This document shows, piece after piece, positions 1-9,098 of a DNA stretch of 64,000 bases (position 1 is the first letter of the stretch; each line of letters opens with the position of its first letter). Source of the DNA: CAWEYO01 sp963813315 (GTDB lineage: Bacteria > Pseudomonadota > Alphaproteobacteria > Rhizobiales > Rhizobiaceae); assembly GCA_963813315.1 (NCBI GenBank), contig CAWEYO010000028.1:115413-179412 (forward strand), in the 5' to 3' direction. The position numbers were made by a program, and so were the translations under genes. The notes beneath the pieces are model-generated. The model made no database searches, had not been told where the DNA came from, and saw only the letters and a list, made by a program, of their open reading frames with translations.

Positions 1-241
1 CGCCATCGCTTTGCCCCTTGCACTGGTCGGCGAGATCGGAATCTTTCTTCCTGCAAGCGCCGCTTTGACGATGAGCGGCAACGCATCGTCATGTTTCGAA
101 TGAACTTGGATGAAATGAATGTTCCGGCCGTCGATTTCGGTCATGGATTTGCGGCAGGGCGTTTAGCCTCGCTTCGATCTTGCGTCACTCGTAATCTGTC
201 TTACTGTCGCGCGCGAGTTCGCGCATCGTCGCTAGCTGCAC
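1..241 (-). pseudogene. Epoxide hydrolase N-terminal remnant, cut by window edge
   Basis: On the minus strand from about 241 down, the frame reads VQLATMRELARDSKTDYE, an in-frame TGA, then RKIEARLNALPQI. After a one-base frame change near 145 it continues as MTEIDGRNIHFIQVHSKHDD and ALPLIV. This is the N-terminal cap region of the EHN-type epoxide hydrolase family (alpha/beta hydrolase fold), where a Trp normally stands at the TGA position and an HGWPGS oxyanion motif normally follows LPLIV. That motif is absent here, because the frame reads KAALAGRK instead. The stop, the frameshift and the corrupted motif show a dead fragment. The family assignment is from recalled family pattern only. Confidence 0.6.
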
Positions 242-318
242 GCCTTGCGATGAAGCTGGTTTAGCTTGAACATCCTGCAGCGAGCTGACGATGCAGGGTT
301 TCCACTATGGAGCGTAAC

Positions 319-1449
319 ATGACGACAGAACCATCGAACGGTTTGGAACTGCGTTCCCTGATCACTCGAGACGGTACGCTTCGCGTCAGTCTTGAACCCG
401 TCGAAGCAGGAGAGCCTGGCGAGGGCGAACTGATCGTCAGGGTAGAAGCTGCTCCAATCAATCCTTCCGATATCGGCCTATTGCTAGGGCCTGCCGACCT
501 CTCCTCCTTCCGGGCCGAAGGTACACTCGATCTGCCTGTACTCACCGCGCACGTGCCACAAGAGCGTCTGCCGGCAGTTTCCGCGCGCCTTGGTCAGTCT
601 CTTCCCGTAGGCAATGAAGCAGCTGGGACAGTAGTTCGCGCAGGCCCCGATCAACGGCATCTGCTCGGACGAAAGGTGGGGATGGCGGGCGGTGGGATGT
701 ATACCCAATACCGCCGGATCCCGGTGCGAGACTGCATCGTCCTGCCCAACGACGCGACCGCACCAGAAGGCGCCTCTTTGTTCGTTAATCCGCTGACCGC
801 GCTTGGCTTCGTCGAAACAATGCGTGCGGAGGGCCACAAGGCCATCGTCCACACGGCTGCGGCCTCAAACCTCGGACAGATGCTCGTTCGGATCTGCCAG
901 TCAGACGGGATACCGCTCGTGAACATCGTTCGGAGCGCAGAGCAGGAGAACTTGCTGCGGCAGCTTGGTGCCACCTACGTCGTCAAAAGCAGCGATCCCG
1001 ACTTTCTGTCGGATCTTGAGGAGGCAATCGCTGCAACAGGCGCGACGATCGGCTTCGACGCAGTCGGTGGCGGCAAACTGGCCGACCAGATCCTCATGGC
1101 GATGGAGAAGGTCGCAAGCCGAAATCTTGAAGGCTACAACCGCTACGGATCGAACACCTTCAAGCAGGTCTACATCTATGGCGCCCTGGATCCAGGGCCC
1201 ACCGTCTTCAACCGCACCTTCGGCTTCTCATGGAGCGTAGGCGGATGGCTGGTCTTTCCGTTCCTGCAGAAGGCTGGGGCAGAGACGGTTCAACGCCTAC
1301 GAGCTCGTGTTGCTGACGAGTTCAGGACGACTTTCACAAGTCGCTACACAGACACCATTAGCCTTAAAGACGCTCTGAAGCCCGAGATCGTGGGCGCATA
1401 TGAACGCAAGGGCACCGGTATGAAGTTTTTGATAAATCCGAGTTTATAA
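319..1449 (+). CDS. MDR-superfamily zinc-binding-dehydrogenase-like oxidoreductase
   Basis: A 376-residue medium-chain dehydrogenase/reductase, probably an NAD(P)H-dependent quinone or enone reductase. The N-terminal GroES-like domain shows NPSDIG (about residues 48-53) and GNEAAGTVV (98-106). A Rossmann half follows with AAASNLGQM near 180-188. I see none of the Cys/His structural-zinc cluster of classical alcohol dehydrogenases, which favours the quinone-oxidoreductase branch. An ATG at 307 is also in frame, but GGAG at 309-312 sits well placed for the ATG at 319, so that start is preferred. It stands alone, convergent with choX on the other strand. The substrate cannot be read from the sequence. 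Confidence 0.85.
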   Translation: MTTEPSNGLELRSLITRDGTLRVSLEPVEAGEPGEGELIVRVEAAPINPSDIGLLLGPADLSSFRAEGTLDLPVLTAHVPQERLPAVSARLGQSLPVGNEAAGTVVRAGPDQRHLLGRKVGMAGGGMYTQYRRIPVRDCIVLPNDATAPEGASLFVNPLTALGFVETMRAEGHKAIVHTAAASNLGQMLVRICQSDGIPLVNIVRSAEQENLLRQLGATYVVKSSDPDFLSDLEEAIAATGATIGFDAVGGGKLADQILMAMEKVASRNLEGYNRYGSNTFKQVYIYGALDPGPTVFNRTFGFSWSVGGWLVFPFLQKAGAETVQRLRARVADEFRTTFTSRYTDTISLKDALKPEIVGAYERKGTGMKFLINPSL

Positions 1450-1844
1450 TCGCGCCTGGCCTCAAGTCCGCTCTGAACTGAGAGCGCTGCTTACGCCCGC
1501 CTGCAACTACCCGTGTCCAAACTACTCTGTACTGACTAAGGGGGCAGATAGGAGCGCATCTGAAATTGACAGACAAAGGTCTCAAGGAATTCGCCCAAAC
1601 AGCTCAATTTGCTCCTTGCACTAGCAACGCTGCAATGCCGATTTGGATTTCTAGTGCAGTTGATCGCAGAGCGCACTCATGAGATCGGATCGCTGCCTCG
1701 CCGCTCTCGGCCAGAGGGGGCTAGCGCGCCGAACCTCTGACCTCGCTGTCGAACCGGCAATTGGCGACGATGCAGGTAGTGGCGCTTTTGATGGATCAAC
1801 GTGCGCTCACCATCGACAAGCGCACGTCGAGAAGACGCAGGAAC
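1450..1844. other. Intergenic, nothing recognised
   Basis: About 395 bases between the convergent MDR gene and choX. Short open frames exist on both strands, but none shows a convincing ribosome binding site or a family motif. No strong hairpin with a T-tract was spotted. Confidence 0.5.
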
Positions 1845-2780
1845 CTAGTTCGCGAAAGCGGCCTTCACGGCTGCCGCCGCATCGCCGCCGTCAAACGTCG
1901 TGACGCCGGCCAGCCATGGCGTGACGGCATCCGGATTGGTCTTGAGCCATTCCTTGGCCACTTCATTCGGGTTGCCGCCCTTCAAGACCGTGTCCATCAT
2001 GGCGTTTTCCATTGACAGGTTGAACTTCAGGTTCTTCACGAAGGTGCCGACGTTCGGGCAGTCGGCGGCGTAGCCCTTGCGAGTGACCGTGTAGACCTTG
2101 GCTTCACCGAAGCCGGCCTTTTCCATGCCCTGCAGATAGGCGATCTTCATCTCCCCCATCACCGGGTGTGGCGTCCAGCCCAGGAATACGACCCAGCCCT
2201 TGTCCTTTATCATCTGCTCGGCCTGCGTCAGCATGCCGGCTTCCGAGGATTCCACGAGCTCAAAACCCGAAAGATTGTTCTTCGGATCGGCGATCAGGTC
2301 GAGAATGTTATTGTTGCCGGCCGAACCTGACTCGATGCCATAGATCTTGCCGTCGAATTTTTCGGCATTCTTGCTGAGATCCTCCAGCGTCTTGACGCCT
2401 TCCGCCGCGACATAGTCCGGTACAACGGGGCCGAAACCGGCACCCTCGAGATTGAGGCCGGCCACTTCGATCGAGCCGTCGTCGGTGTAAGGCTTCAGCG
2501 CGTCGGTCTGGGTCGGCATCCAGTTGCCGAGGAACACGTCTATGTCGCTATCCTTGAGCGCGGCCAGCGTCACCGCCACCGAAAGCTGCGTAATTTCGGG
2601 CTCATAGCCAAGCGCGGTCAGCAGCGTCGAGGTCACGCTGGTAGTGACCTGGATGTCCGTCCAGCCGACATCCGACAGCCTGACTTTCTTGCAGCCCTCG
2701 GCGTCGACCGCCCACGCCGGGTCGGCGACCACAAACACGGCGATCCCGGCTGCCAAGGCACGCATTTTGATATTTCGCAT
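1845..2780 (-). CDS. choX: Choline ABC transporter periplasmic binding protein
   Basis: A 311-residue substrate-binding protein of the ProX/OpuAC (glycine betaine/choline) class, matching ChoX in length. Residues 1-24 form a signal peptide ending PAWA. The mature part has VGWTDIQ, FLGNWMPT, GWTPHPVMGEM and WLKTNPDAVTPWLAG, the aromatic-rich signature of quaternary-amine binders. The ATG at 2780 follows AGGAG at normal spacing; an upstream in-frame start at 2849 would only add a non-signal leader. It lies 70 bases downstream of betC on the same strand and is probably co-transcribed, supplying choline or choline sulfate. No choW/choV permease or ATPase genes accompany it, so it must use a transporter encoded elsewhere. 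Confidence 0.93.
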   Translation of the reverse strand: MRNIKMRALAAGIAVFVVADPAWAVDAEGCKKVRLSDVGWTDIQVTTSVTSTLLTALGYEPEITQLSVAVTLAALKDSDIDVFLGNWMPTQTDALKPYTDDGSIEVAGLNLEGAGFGPVVPDYVAAEGVKTLEDLSKNAEKFDGKIYGIESGSAGNNNILDLIADPKNNLSGFELVESSEAGMLTQAEQMIKDKGWVVFLGWTPHPVMGEMKIAYLQGMEKAGFGEAKVYTVTRKGYAADCPNVGTFVKNLKFNLSMENAMMDTVLKGGNPNEVAKEWLKTNPDAVTPWLAGVTTFDGGDAAAAVKAAFAN

Positions 2781-2850
2781 GTCGGTCTCCTGTTCCCTTT
2801 TGGTTGTGTATTCCTGTTCGGCATCGGCCTGATCAGCCTGATGCCGCATC

Positions 2851-4362
2851 TCATTCTGCGCGTGGAAACCGTTGGTCTTCTTCCAACACGTTCAAATCCA
2901 TGTGATTGCGCATGTAACGCTCGGATGCTTTTTGCAGCGGCTGATAGTCCCATGGGTAATAGGCTCCGTTGCGCAGCGCCTTGTAGACGACCTGCCGCCG
3001 CGCCTGGCTCTCGCGCACCGCAGCTTCGAAAATGTCGAGATTCCAGCGCGCCCGAATCTTGGCGGTCAGTTCATCCAGAACGCAGGCATGCGCGGCATCG
3101 CCGGCGAGATTGATCAGTTCGTGCGGATCGGCTGCGAGATCGACCAGCAACGGCGGATCCTTGTCGCATAGCGACAGCTTGAACCGCCCCTGGCGCAGAC
3201 AGACCAGCGGCGCTTCCGAACCCTCCGCCGCATATTCCATGGGCACTGCACCGCGTCCGCCCTGGCCAGCCGCCAGACGCGCAAGGTCTTCGCCGTCGGT
3301 CCAAGCCGACAGGCTGCTGACGTCGATGCCGGCGAGCCCGGCCAGCGTTGGCGTCACGTCCAGCGTGGACACCGGTTGCTTGACCAGCCGGGGTGACCAT
3401 GCAGGTGCCGCGATCATCAATGGCACGCGCGCCGAGCCTTCGAAGAAGCTCATCTTGAACCACAGGCCGCGCTCGCCGAGCATATCGCCATGGTCCGAGG
3501 CGAAAACAACCACGGTGTTTTCCGCCATGCACCCGCGTTCCAACACGTCGAGGATTTCGCCGATCTTTTCGTCGACATAAGAGATGTTGGCGAAATAGCC
3601 CCGGCGCGCACGCCGCACACACTCGTCCGTGATCGGAAATGCATCGTGCTCGCAAGCATCTAGCAAGCGGCGCGAATGCGGATCCTGCTTTGCGTAGACG
3701 ATCGGCCCGATTTCGGGATCCAGCGCCGGGCAATCCTCGTAGAGGTCCCAGAATTTGCGCCGCGCCACATAGGGGTCGTGCGGGTGGGTGAAGCTGACCG
3801 TCAGGCACCAAGGCCGCTCGTCATGCCCGCGCGACAAGTCGTAGAGCTTGCGCGTGGCGTGGTAGGTCACCTCGTCATCATACTCCATCTGGTTGGTGAT
3901 TTCGGCGACGCCGGCGCCGGTGACAGAGCCCAGATTGTGATACCACCAGTCGATGCGCTCGCCGGGCTTGGTGTAGTCCGGCGTCCAGCCGAAATCCGCC
4001 GGATAGATGTCGGTCGTCAGCCGCTCCTCGAAGCCGTGTAATTGATCCGGCCCGACGAAGTGCATTTTTCCCGACAGCGTTGTCTGATAGCCGGCGGCGC
4101 GCAGGTGGTGGGCGAAGGTTGGGATGTCCGACGCGAACTCGGCGGCGTTGTCATAGACTCGCGTGCGGCTGGGCAATTGCCCCGACATGAACGAAGCCCG
4201 CGCTGGCGCGCATAAAGGGCTCGCCGTATAGCTGTTGGCAAAGCGCACCGAGCGCGACGCCAACGCCCTCAGATGTGGCGCATGCAGAAACGTTGCCGGG
4301 CCGTCCGGAAACAGCGTTCCGTTGAGCTGATCCACCATCAAAATGAGGATATTGGGACGCAC
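2851..4362 (-). CDS. betC: Choline-sulfatase
   Basis: A 503-residue type I sulfatase that hydrolyses choline-O-sulfate to choline and sulfate, feeding glycine betaine synthesis. Residues 11-14 (DQLN) give metal ligands. The C-x-P-x-R motif, Cys51-Ala-Pro-Ala-Arg55 inside SPLCAPARAS, is where Cys is converted to formylglycine. Further matches are GKMHFVGPDQLHGFEERLT, FTHPHDPY and ASDHGDMLGERG. The C-terminal RNHMDLN segment resembles rhizobial BetC. There is no signal peptide, so it is cytoplasmic. It is divergent from the LysR gene at 4497 and precedes choX, a layout known for choline-sulfate utilisation loci. The betA/betB/betI genes are not in this window. Confidence 0.95.
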   Translation of the reverse strand: MRPNILILMVDQLNGTLFPDGPATFLHAPHLRALASRSVRFANSYTASPLCAPARASFMSGQLPSRTRVYDNAAEFASDIPTFAHHLRAAGYQTTLSGKMHFVGPDQLHGFEERLTTDIYPADFGWTPDYTKPGERIDWWYHNLGSVTGAGVAEITNQMEYDDEVTYHATRKLYDLSRGHDERPWCLTVSFTHPHDPYVARRKFWDLYEDCPALDPEIGPIVYAKQDPHSRRLLDACEHDAFPITDECVRRARRGYFANISYVDEKIGEILDVLERGCMAENTVVVFASDHGDMLGERGLWFKMSFFEGSARVPLMIAAPAWSPRLVKQPVSTLDVTPTLAGLAGIDVSSLSAWTDGEDLARLAAGQGGRGAVPMEYAAEGSEAPLVCLRQGRFKLSLCDKDPPLLVDLAADPHELINLAGDAAHACVLDELTAKIRARWNLDIFEAAVRESQARRQVVYKALRNGAYYPWDYQPLQKASERYMRNHMDLNVLEEDQRFPRAE

Positions 4363-4496
4363 CTTTCCATGCCCCGATCGGTTGCCGGCGGCAACGGACC
4401 CCGCTCCACGCGCCCGGCAAGCACCCTCATTAAGAAAGCTTTCGCAAGCCTTGTAAACCTGTTATTTTTCAATGGGTGATATAAGGATTTTTTATC
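4363..4496. promoter_or_regulatory. Divergent betC / LysR-regulator promoter region
   Basis: This 134-base spacer must hold the promoters of both divergent genes. It turns AT-rich toward the LysR gene. A perfect 10-base palindrome GAAAGCTTTC (4434-4443) sits inside a looser GCAAG...GCAAG setting and is a candidate regulator site. AAGGA at 4483-4487 is the ribosome binding site of the LysR gene. Binding by the LysR protein is inferred from the divergent arrangement. Confidence 0.4.
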
Positions 4497-5408
4497 ATGC
4501 GCCGCCTGTTTGATGTTGGCTGGATGCGCATCTTCGTCGAGACGGTGCGGCTCGGCAGCCTGTCGTCAGCCGCGGCATCGCTCGGGCTGACCCAGCCGGC
4601 CGTCAGCTATCAGATCCGCCGCATCGAGGAGCAGACCGGCTTTGCCGTGCTGCACCGCCGGCGGCAAGGCGTCGAGCTCACTGCCGGCGGGCGCAAGCTG
4701 TTCGAGATCGCGGAACGCGCCGTGGCCGATATTGACGCCCTGATGCGCGAACAAACTGCCGCCGCCGCGCGCCCCACGCTGCGGCTGCGCACCGACTATG
4801 CTTTTTCTTCGCTGTGGCTTCTTCCGCGCATGCACCAGTTCCGTCTGCTGCATCCCGAAATCGACATCCAAATTGTGGCGACGCAGCGCCACCAGCCGGA
4901 CGAAATGCTGGATGGCGACGTTGCCATCGTCTTCGGTGATCGTGCGGAAGCGGGCGCGTCCGCTTCGCTGATGCTGCTGGAAGAGGTCGTTCCGGTGTGC
5001 ACACAAGCCTATCTGGAGCGGAACGGTCCCTTCACCAAGCTCAGCGCGCTTGCAAAGGCTCGGCTGATCCACCTCGATGGCGCCACGCCATCGCCGTGGT
5101 TCGACTGGAATCGGTACTTTGGCGAACTCGGTTCGACCCGCGACCTGATCGCCAATCAAGGAGATCTCTCCTTCAACACCTATTCGCTGGTCACCCAGGC
5201 GGCGATCGAGGATCAGGGTGTGGCGTTGGGCTGGATGGGCCTGGTCGATGGCTATCTGCGCTCGCGCGTTCTGGTGCCCGCTGGTCCGGCCGTGCAAGCG
5301 CCGCATCGCGGCTACTGGCTGGTGCCGCCGCAGACGGCCAGCGTCCACAGCGACCGATTAGTCGCGTGGCTGACGGCCGAAACCGCCACCAACACGCCGC
5401 CTAGCTGA
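4497..5408 (+). CDS. LysR-family regulator of choline-sulfate utilisation
   Basis: A 303-residue LysR-type regulator. The N-terminal winged helix-turn-helix covers roughly residues 12-70 (LGSLSSAAASLGLTQPAVSY, then QIRRIEEQTG). An effector-binding domain follows, with RTDYAFSSLWLLPRM at its start. Its position divergent from betC with a short shared promoter is the classic LysR arrangement and matches the choline-sulfate utilisation regulator subfamily. It probably activates betC-choX in response to choline sulfate or choline. The ATG at 4497 has AAGGA nine bases upstream. The effector and the direction of regulation are inferred. Confidence 0.88.
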   Translation: MRRLFDVGWMRIFVETVRLGSLSSAAASLGLTQPAVSYQIRRIEEQTGFAVLHRRRQGVELTAGGRKLFEIAERAVADIDALMREQTAAAARPTLRLRTDYAFSSLWLLPRMHQFRLLHPEIDIQIVATQRHQPDEMLDGDVAIVFGDRAEAGASASLMLLEEVVPVCTQAYLERNGPFTKLSALAKARLIHLDGATPSPWFDWNRYFGELGSTRDLIANQGDLSFNTYSLVTQAAIEDQGVALGWMGLVDGYLRSRVLVPAGPAVQAPHRGYWLVPPQTASVHSDRLVAWLTAETATNTPPS

Positions 5409-5514
5409 TCAAACACGTGGCCGGTCATCACCGCAGGCTGCTCCCCATCAGCGCCAGCAGTGTCGGCGCAAGATCAGTCAGGCGCGCCCGTCGTGGAAGC
5501 GCAGGGATCGCGCA

Positions 5515-5799
5515 TCACTTCGCAATTGCCGTGGTCGGCCGAAAGAGAGCGCGGGTGAGCCGACTCACGCGGGCTGCGACAGCAGAGGCCACAGCATCGA
5601 CGACCGAGCCAAATTCCACGATCGCGCCGTCGCCCATTCGCTTGACGATACGACCCTTATGGTCTGCGATCAGCGGATCTAATACTTTGGCGCGAAGGGC
5701 CCTGATCGCGGCGAGCGTGCGGGCCTCATCCCTTTCGACCAGGCGCGAATAGGCTACGATGTCGGCAGCCATTATCGCAGCGAGCCGCCGCTCCACCCG
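5515..5799 (-). pseudogene. Class III adenylate/guanylate cyclase N-terminal fragment
   Basis: The frame starts at a GTG near 5799 and reads VERRLAAIMAADIVAYSRLV, then DEARTLAAIRALRAKVLDPL, KGRIVKRMGDGAIVEFGSVV and DAVASAVA. This is the first half of the rhizobial class III cyclase domain that usually precedes TolB-like and TPR domains. The match stops abruptly at about residue 80 and the frame ends in an unrelated tail, so more than 80% of the usual ~600 residues are missing. Related TPR and TolB-like pieces lie at 7.4 and 8.3 kb on the opposite strand, so one ancestral gene, or several copies, was broken and rearranged. Confidence 0.75.
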
Positions 5800-5901
5800 T
5801 GCAATCGGCACAATGCCCTCCAGCGCATAGTCCGCAAGGCTTTGTGTCTCAATCCTCGCAGCTTCGACCACCGCCCGCAATCGAAACCGGTGATGGGTCA
5901 T

Positions 5902-6593
5902 GCGTCAGGTTAAAATCTGCGTCCCTGAAAATTCTCCCGGCCGCATGGCCTGGGAGCCAGGCCCGCCCGGCCATGCCGTGTCGGGCGCCTGCCCCGCGCC
6001 CCCCGTCGAGACGAGGCGGATCAGCCGGCACGCGCGATCACAGGACCCGACAGCCGCTCGCGCCGCCCTCGCCCTATCGCGTTTCGTTCCGAAGTCGGCG
6101 GGCGGAATGCGATCCGCGTCGTCCGGCACCCGAAGCGCTTGGTTGTCCGCGACGACCTTCCGCAGGACCAAGCAGGCGGTCATCCGGAGGCGTCCCACCC
6201 AGCTGTCGATGTCGATCCTTTCGCTCGGCAGAGCGTCTCGAATCGGTCGAGGTCGAGCTCTTCGGCTTGGCGAGGACGATCCAGCAGTGCCAGCTGCCCT
6301 TCGGCCTCATCCTGAATTCTCATATCAGTCATGCGTCTAGCTGTGGGGGTGGAACCCGCCGTACTATCGAGACGGACGAGTTGCCCCATATGCCGACCTA
6401 GCCGCTTCCCCGAAGCCGACCTTCGCTCTACGGTTGGAAGCGACCCTTTTCGGAATTTCGTAAGGCTCTGGTCCGAGGCCAGCACTGAGCCCCTAGCCGA
6501 CATCTCGATAACCGCCCAGGCCGAACGAGCTAAGGAGACGATATTTTATGTGTGATAGAGTCGAAACCGGCACTATTGAAGGACTGACATGGA
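5902..6593. other. Intergenic, unassigned GC-rich stretch
   Basis: Nearly 700 bases with overlapping frames on both strands (for example minus 5905-6198 and 6180-6503, plus 5900-6340). None shows a recognisable domain, a good ribosome binding site or a consistent coding pattern. It lies between two pieces of decayed cyclase and is probably non-functional debris. Confidence 0.45.
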
Positions 6594-7247
6594 ATGAAAC
6601 TGTTCTTCAGCCGCAATCCCAATCCTCGCCTTGCGGTCGCGGTGGCCCGCTATCTTGACGCGAAGGTCGAGTTTGAATTCGCCTCGCCCTTCGCTCCGGG
6701 GCAGGCTGAGCGATACCGCCCGCTAAATCCAAATCTTTCACTGCCCATACTTGTAGACTCGGGAAAAAGCCTCTGGGAGGCCGATGCCATAGCCTGCCGG
6801 CTTTCACGCGACATGCATTCGGATTTCTGGCGCACCGGCGACGACGAGCCCGAGATGATCCGATGGCTCAGTTGGGGTAAAGAGAACTTCGCAAGAGCTT
6901 GCGACATCGTGCATTTCGAACGCGGGACCAAACAGCGGTATGGGCTTGGCCCGATTGATCAGGAACGGGTTGAGGAGGGGCTAAGACACTTTTGCACGGC
7001 CGCTGCAATACTTGAGGCCGAGCTTTCCGAGCGAAGATGGCCGGTCGGAAATTCGGTTTCCTATGCCGACTTCCGAATGGCGGCTTTTCTGCCTTTCAAC
7101 GATGTCGCCAGATTGCCGCTCGGTGATTATCCTTCTGTCGGTCGCTGGTATCGTCAGCTCGAAGAAATCGATGCCTGGCGCGATCCCTTCAAGGGGCTGG
7201 ATGCGCCCGAATTGCCGGCGGTCCCGGGTGAGGCTAAGCCCGCATGA
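6594..7247 (+). CDS. Glutathione S-transferase family protein
   Basis: A 217-residue two-domain glutathione transferase. The N-terminal thioredoxin-like half contains LFFSRNPNPRLAVAVARYL (an SxNPRxA-type entry), the cis-Pro segment LPILVD and the E-A-DAIA glutathione-contact segment (LWEADAIACRL). The helical C-terminal half ends with VSYADFRMAAFLPFNDVARL and the N-capping-like GDYPSVGRWY. It conjugates or reduces with glutathione in the cytoplasm; the substrate is unknown. The ATG at 6594 has GAAGGA about ten bases upstream. It is flanked on both sides by cyclase debris but looks intact. Confidence 0.88.
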   Translation: MKLFFSRNPNPRLAVAVARYLDAKVEFEFASPFAPGQAERYRPLNPNLSLPILVDSGKSLWEADAIACRLSRDMHSDFWRTGDDEPEMIRWLSWGKENFARACDIVHFERGTKQRYGLGPIDQERVEEGLRHFCTAAAILEAELSERRWPVGNSVSYADFRMAAFLPFNDVARLPLGDYPSVGRWYRQLEEIDAWRDPFKGLDAPELPAVPGEAKPA

Positions 7248-7805
7248 ATCGATCCAGAATGATCATCTATCTATGGTGACGTCGAAACGTAGGAACTGCC
7301 TGTCGCAGCTGTCCAAGCTCGAGCTGCCACGGTACGCGGATGTGACGCCGACGTGGGGCTGTCCACTTCGTCCGCATATCGGTCCTCGCAAGGCGTTTAG
7401 CGTGCGGCAGCTTCCCACCCGAGCCGCGGGGACCGCGTTGCTTCGGCAGTTCAACCTCAAGGCGATCGAAGCGGATCCGAACTCCCAGTTCGGCTATATC
7501 GGTCTGGCCCACTCCTATCGCGTCGACGCGCAGTTCGGATGGCACGAGCAGGAACATAACCGCGACGAGGCGTTGAGGCTCGCCGCCCAACTTCTGCGTT
7601 GCCCAGGACCGGACCTTGGCTTGATCGTGCTAAAGGCTCGCCGGTACGCTACAAAGCCACGATAGCTGGGGATTTTGACTTTGCCGCAGGAGCAACGCAG
7701 GCTAAGCCCAGCGGTCTTGTTGGCCGACGTGGCGGAGTTTCCACGGCAAGATTGCAATACAGAGTAACATTGGCAAGATGGCGTGTTATAAAGGGTGGCT
7801 AAAAA
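7248..7805 (+). pseudogene. Degenerate TPR fragment of a cyclase/TolB/TPR protein
   Basis: Around 7435-7600 the plus strand encodes LLRQFNLKAIEADPNSQFGY and IGLAHSYRVDAQFGWHEQEH, then NRDEALRLAAQ. This is the alpha-helical TPR pattern found in the C-terminal half of rhizobial class III cyclases. It has no plausible start, and the frame runs to 7665 in a meaningless tail. The rest of the interval shows nothing recognisable. It lies upstream of, rather than downstream of, the TolB-like piece at 8.3 kb, so the original domain order is lost. Confidence 0.5.
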
Positions 7806-8228
7806 ATGTTGTTTTACCTTTCCATTGCCTTTGCAATTATATCCACTGCTCTGTATCACGTCTTCCAAAAATCTATATCTCCTACGATTGATCCTCTTAT
7901 CTCTATGATCGTCACCTATTTGACCTCACTCTTTATGATCGCAATCATTCTACCATTCTATCCTTTAAGATCGGGCTTTATGACATCCTTCAAAGAGGCG
8001 AACTGGGCCAGTTTTGCATTGGCTTTCGGCGTTGTTGGCATCGAACTTGGCTATCTTTTGGTCTATCGGTCGGGATGGAAACTGAGTCTTGCCGCGCCGG
8101 TGGCCAATGCATCACTGGCTCTTATTCTTCTGCCCATCGGTCTGCTTTTCTTTCACGAAACGCTTAGCCTGATAAAAATTGTCGGCCTTGCGCTTTGTAT
8201 CGGCGGCGTCATCCTGATCAATATATAG
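7806..8228 (+). CDS. Half-size EamA/DMT-type membrane transporter
   Basis: A 140-residue, very hydrophobic protein with about four to five membrane segments (residues ~3-22, 32-52, 67-87, 92-112, 120-139). It resembles one EamA repeat of the drug/metabolite transporter superfamily. LYHVFQKS near the start and PVANASLALILLPIGLLFFH near the end fit the DMT pattern. Half-size members work as dimers. AAAGGGTGG just upstream gives a good ribosome binding site. Base composition is clearly more AT-rich than its neighbours, which suggests acquisition from elsewhere. The substrate is unknown. Confidence 0.7.
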   Translation: MLFYLSIAFAIISTALYHVFQKSISPTIDPLISMIVTYLTSLFMIAIILPFYPLRSGFMTSFKEANWASFALAFGVVGIELGYLLVYRSGWKLSLAAPVANASLALILLPIGLLFFHETLSLIKIVGLALCIGGVILINI

Positions 8229-8233
8229 AGGCA

Positions 8234-8774
8234 GTCCTGTCGATTTTGATGGAGAGTTGCCTCGCCCTTTCTACCCAAGCTGCGCATATCCAGCCTGCCG
8301 CCGCCGGCCCGGCCGCGCCGATACAGCTTCCGGATAGGCCTTCGATTGCCGTCCTGCCTTTCACAAACATGAGCCGCGACCCTGAACAGGAGTATTTCTC
8401 AGACGGCATCACCGAAGATATCATCACCGACCTTTCCAGGATTGCTGGTCTTATGGTGGTCGCGCGCAACTCGAGCTTCGCTTACAAGAACAAGAGAAGA
8501 TCCCGACGTCCGGATCGTTGGGCGCGAACTCGGTGTTGCATCGGTACTCGAAGGATCGATCCGCCGCGCCGGAAACCGCGTCCGCATTACGGCCCAGCTC
8601 ATCGACGCAGCTACCGGCGGTCACCTGTGGGCGGAACGCTATGATCGCGACCTCGCCGACATTTTCGAGCTCCAGGACGAAGTAACTCGGCGAATTGTCG
8701 AGGCCCTCAAGGTAAAGCTTCAGCCAACCGAAGAGGCCCTTTTGGGAGAAAGCCGCACCAGCAGCTGCCTCTAA
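8234..8774 (+). pseudogene. TolB-like domain fragment, frameshifted
   Basis: Two overlapping frames join into one domain. The first has LPDRPSIAVLPFTNMSRDPE, EYFSDGITEDIITDLSRIAG and VARNSSFAYKNK. After an apparent one-base insertion near 8495 it continues as EDPDVRIVGRELGVASVLEG, SIRRAGNRVRITAQLIDA and HLWAERYDRDLADIFELQDE. This is the TolB-like linker domain of multidomain cyclases and regulators. No cyclase domain precedes it (the upstream gene is the DMT transporter) and no TPRs follow, so it is a relic. The frame ends at 8774. Confidence 0.7.
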
Positions 8775-9098
8775 GGTAAAGTTCCATCCAAAGAGGACAT
8801 TCCGAGGCGGCGGCTGTCGAAGGGACGGCAGACTTGGGTCATGATTTCGCGTGGAGCAACGACGCGATCGCGCCACTTCGAGACATTCGCAGGCCCGCCT
8901 TGGGTTCCAAGAGCGGTCGTCCGGTTTAAGGTGATTGAGCCCTTTCCAGGCGTACAAAAATTTCGCTTGAAAGCTTCTCGTTGCCAAAAATCGCGAATGC
9001 TCAAGCTGTAGGGCGAATCGCGTTTCAAGCCTGCTTGCACATCGCCACGCCCGCGGCATGCGACCCCGGACGCTAGCTAATTCCGCAGGACTTGCCGG
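8775..9098. other. Intergenic, nothing recognised
   Basis: About 320 bases between TolB-like debris and the end of the peptide ABC operon. Open frames on the minus strand (8771-9040) show no domain signature. No clear terminator hairpin was found for the operon ending at 9099. Confidence 0.45.

Noticed and set aside
5799..6401. 200-codon plus-strand frame upstream of the GST gene
   Set aside because: Pro/Arg/Ser-rich, with no family pattern, no good ribosome binding site, and antisense to the cyclase fragment at its start.
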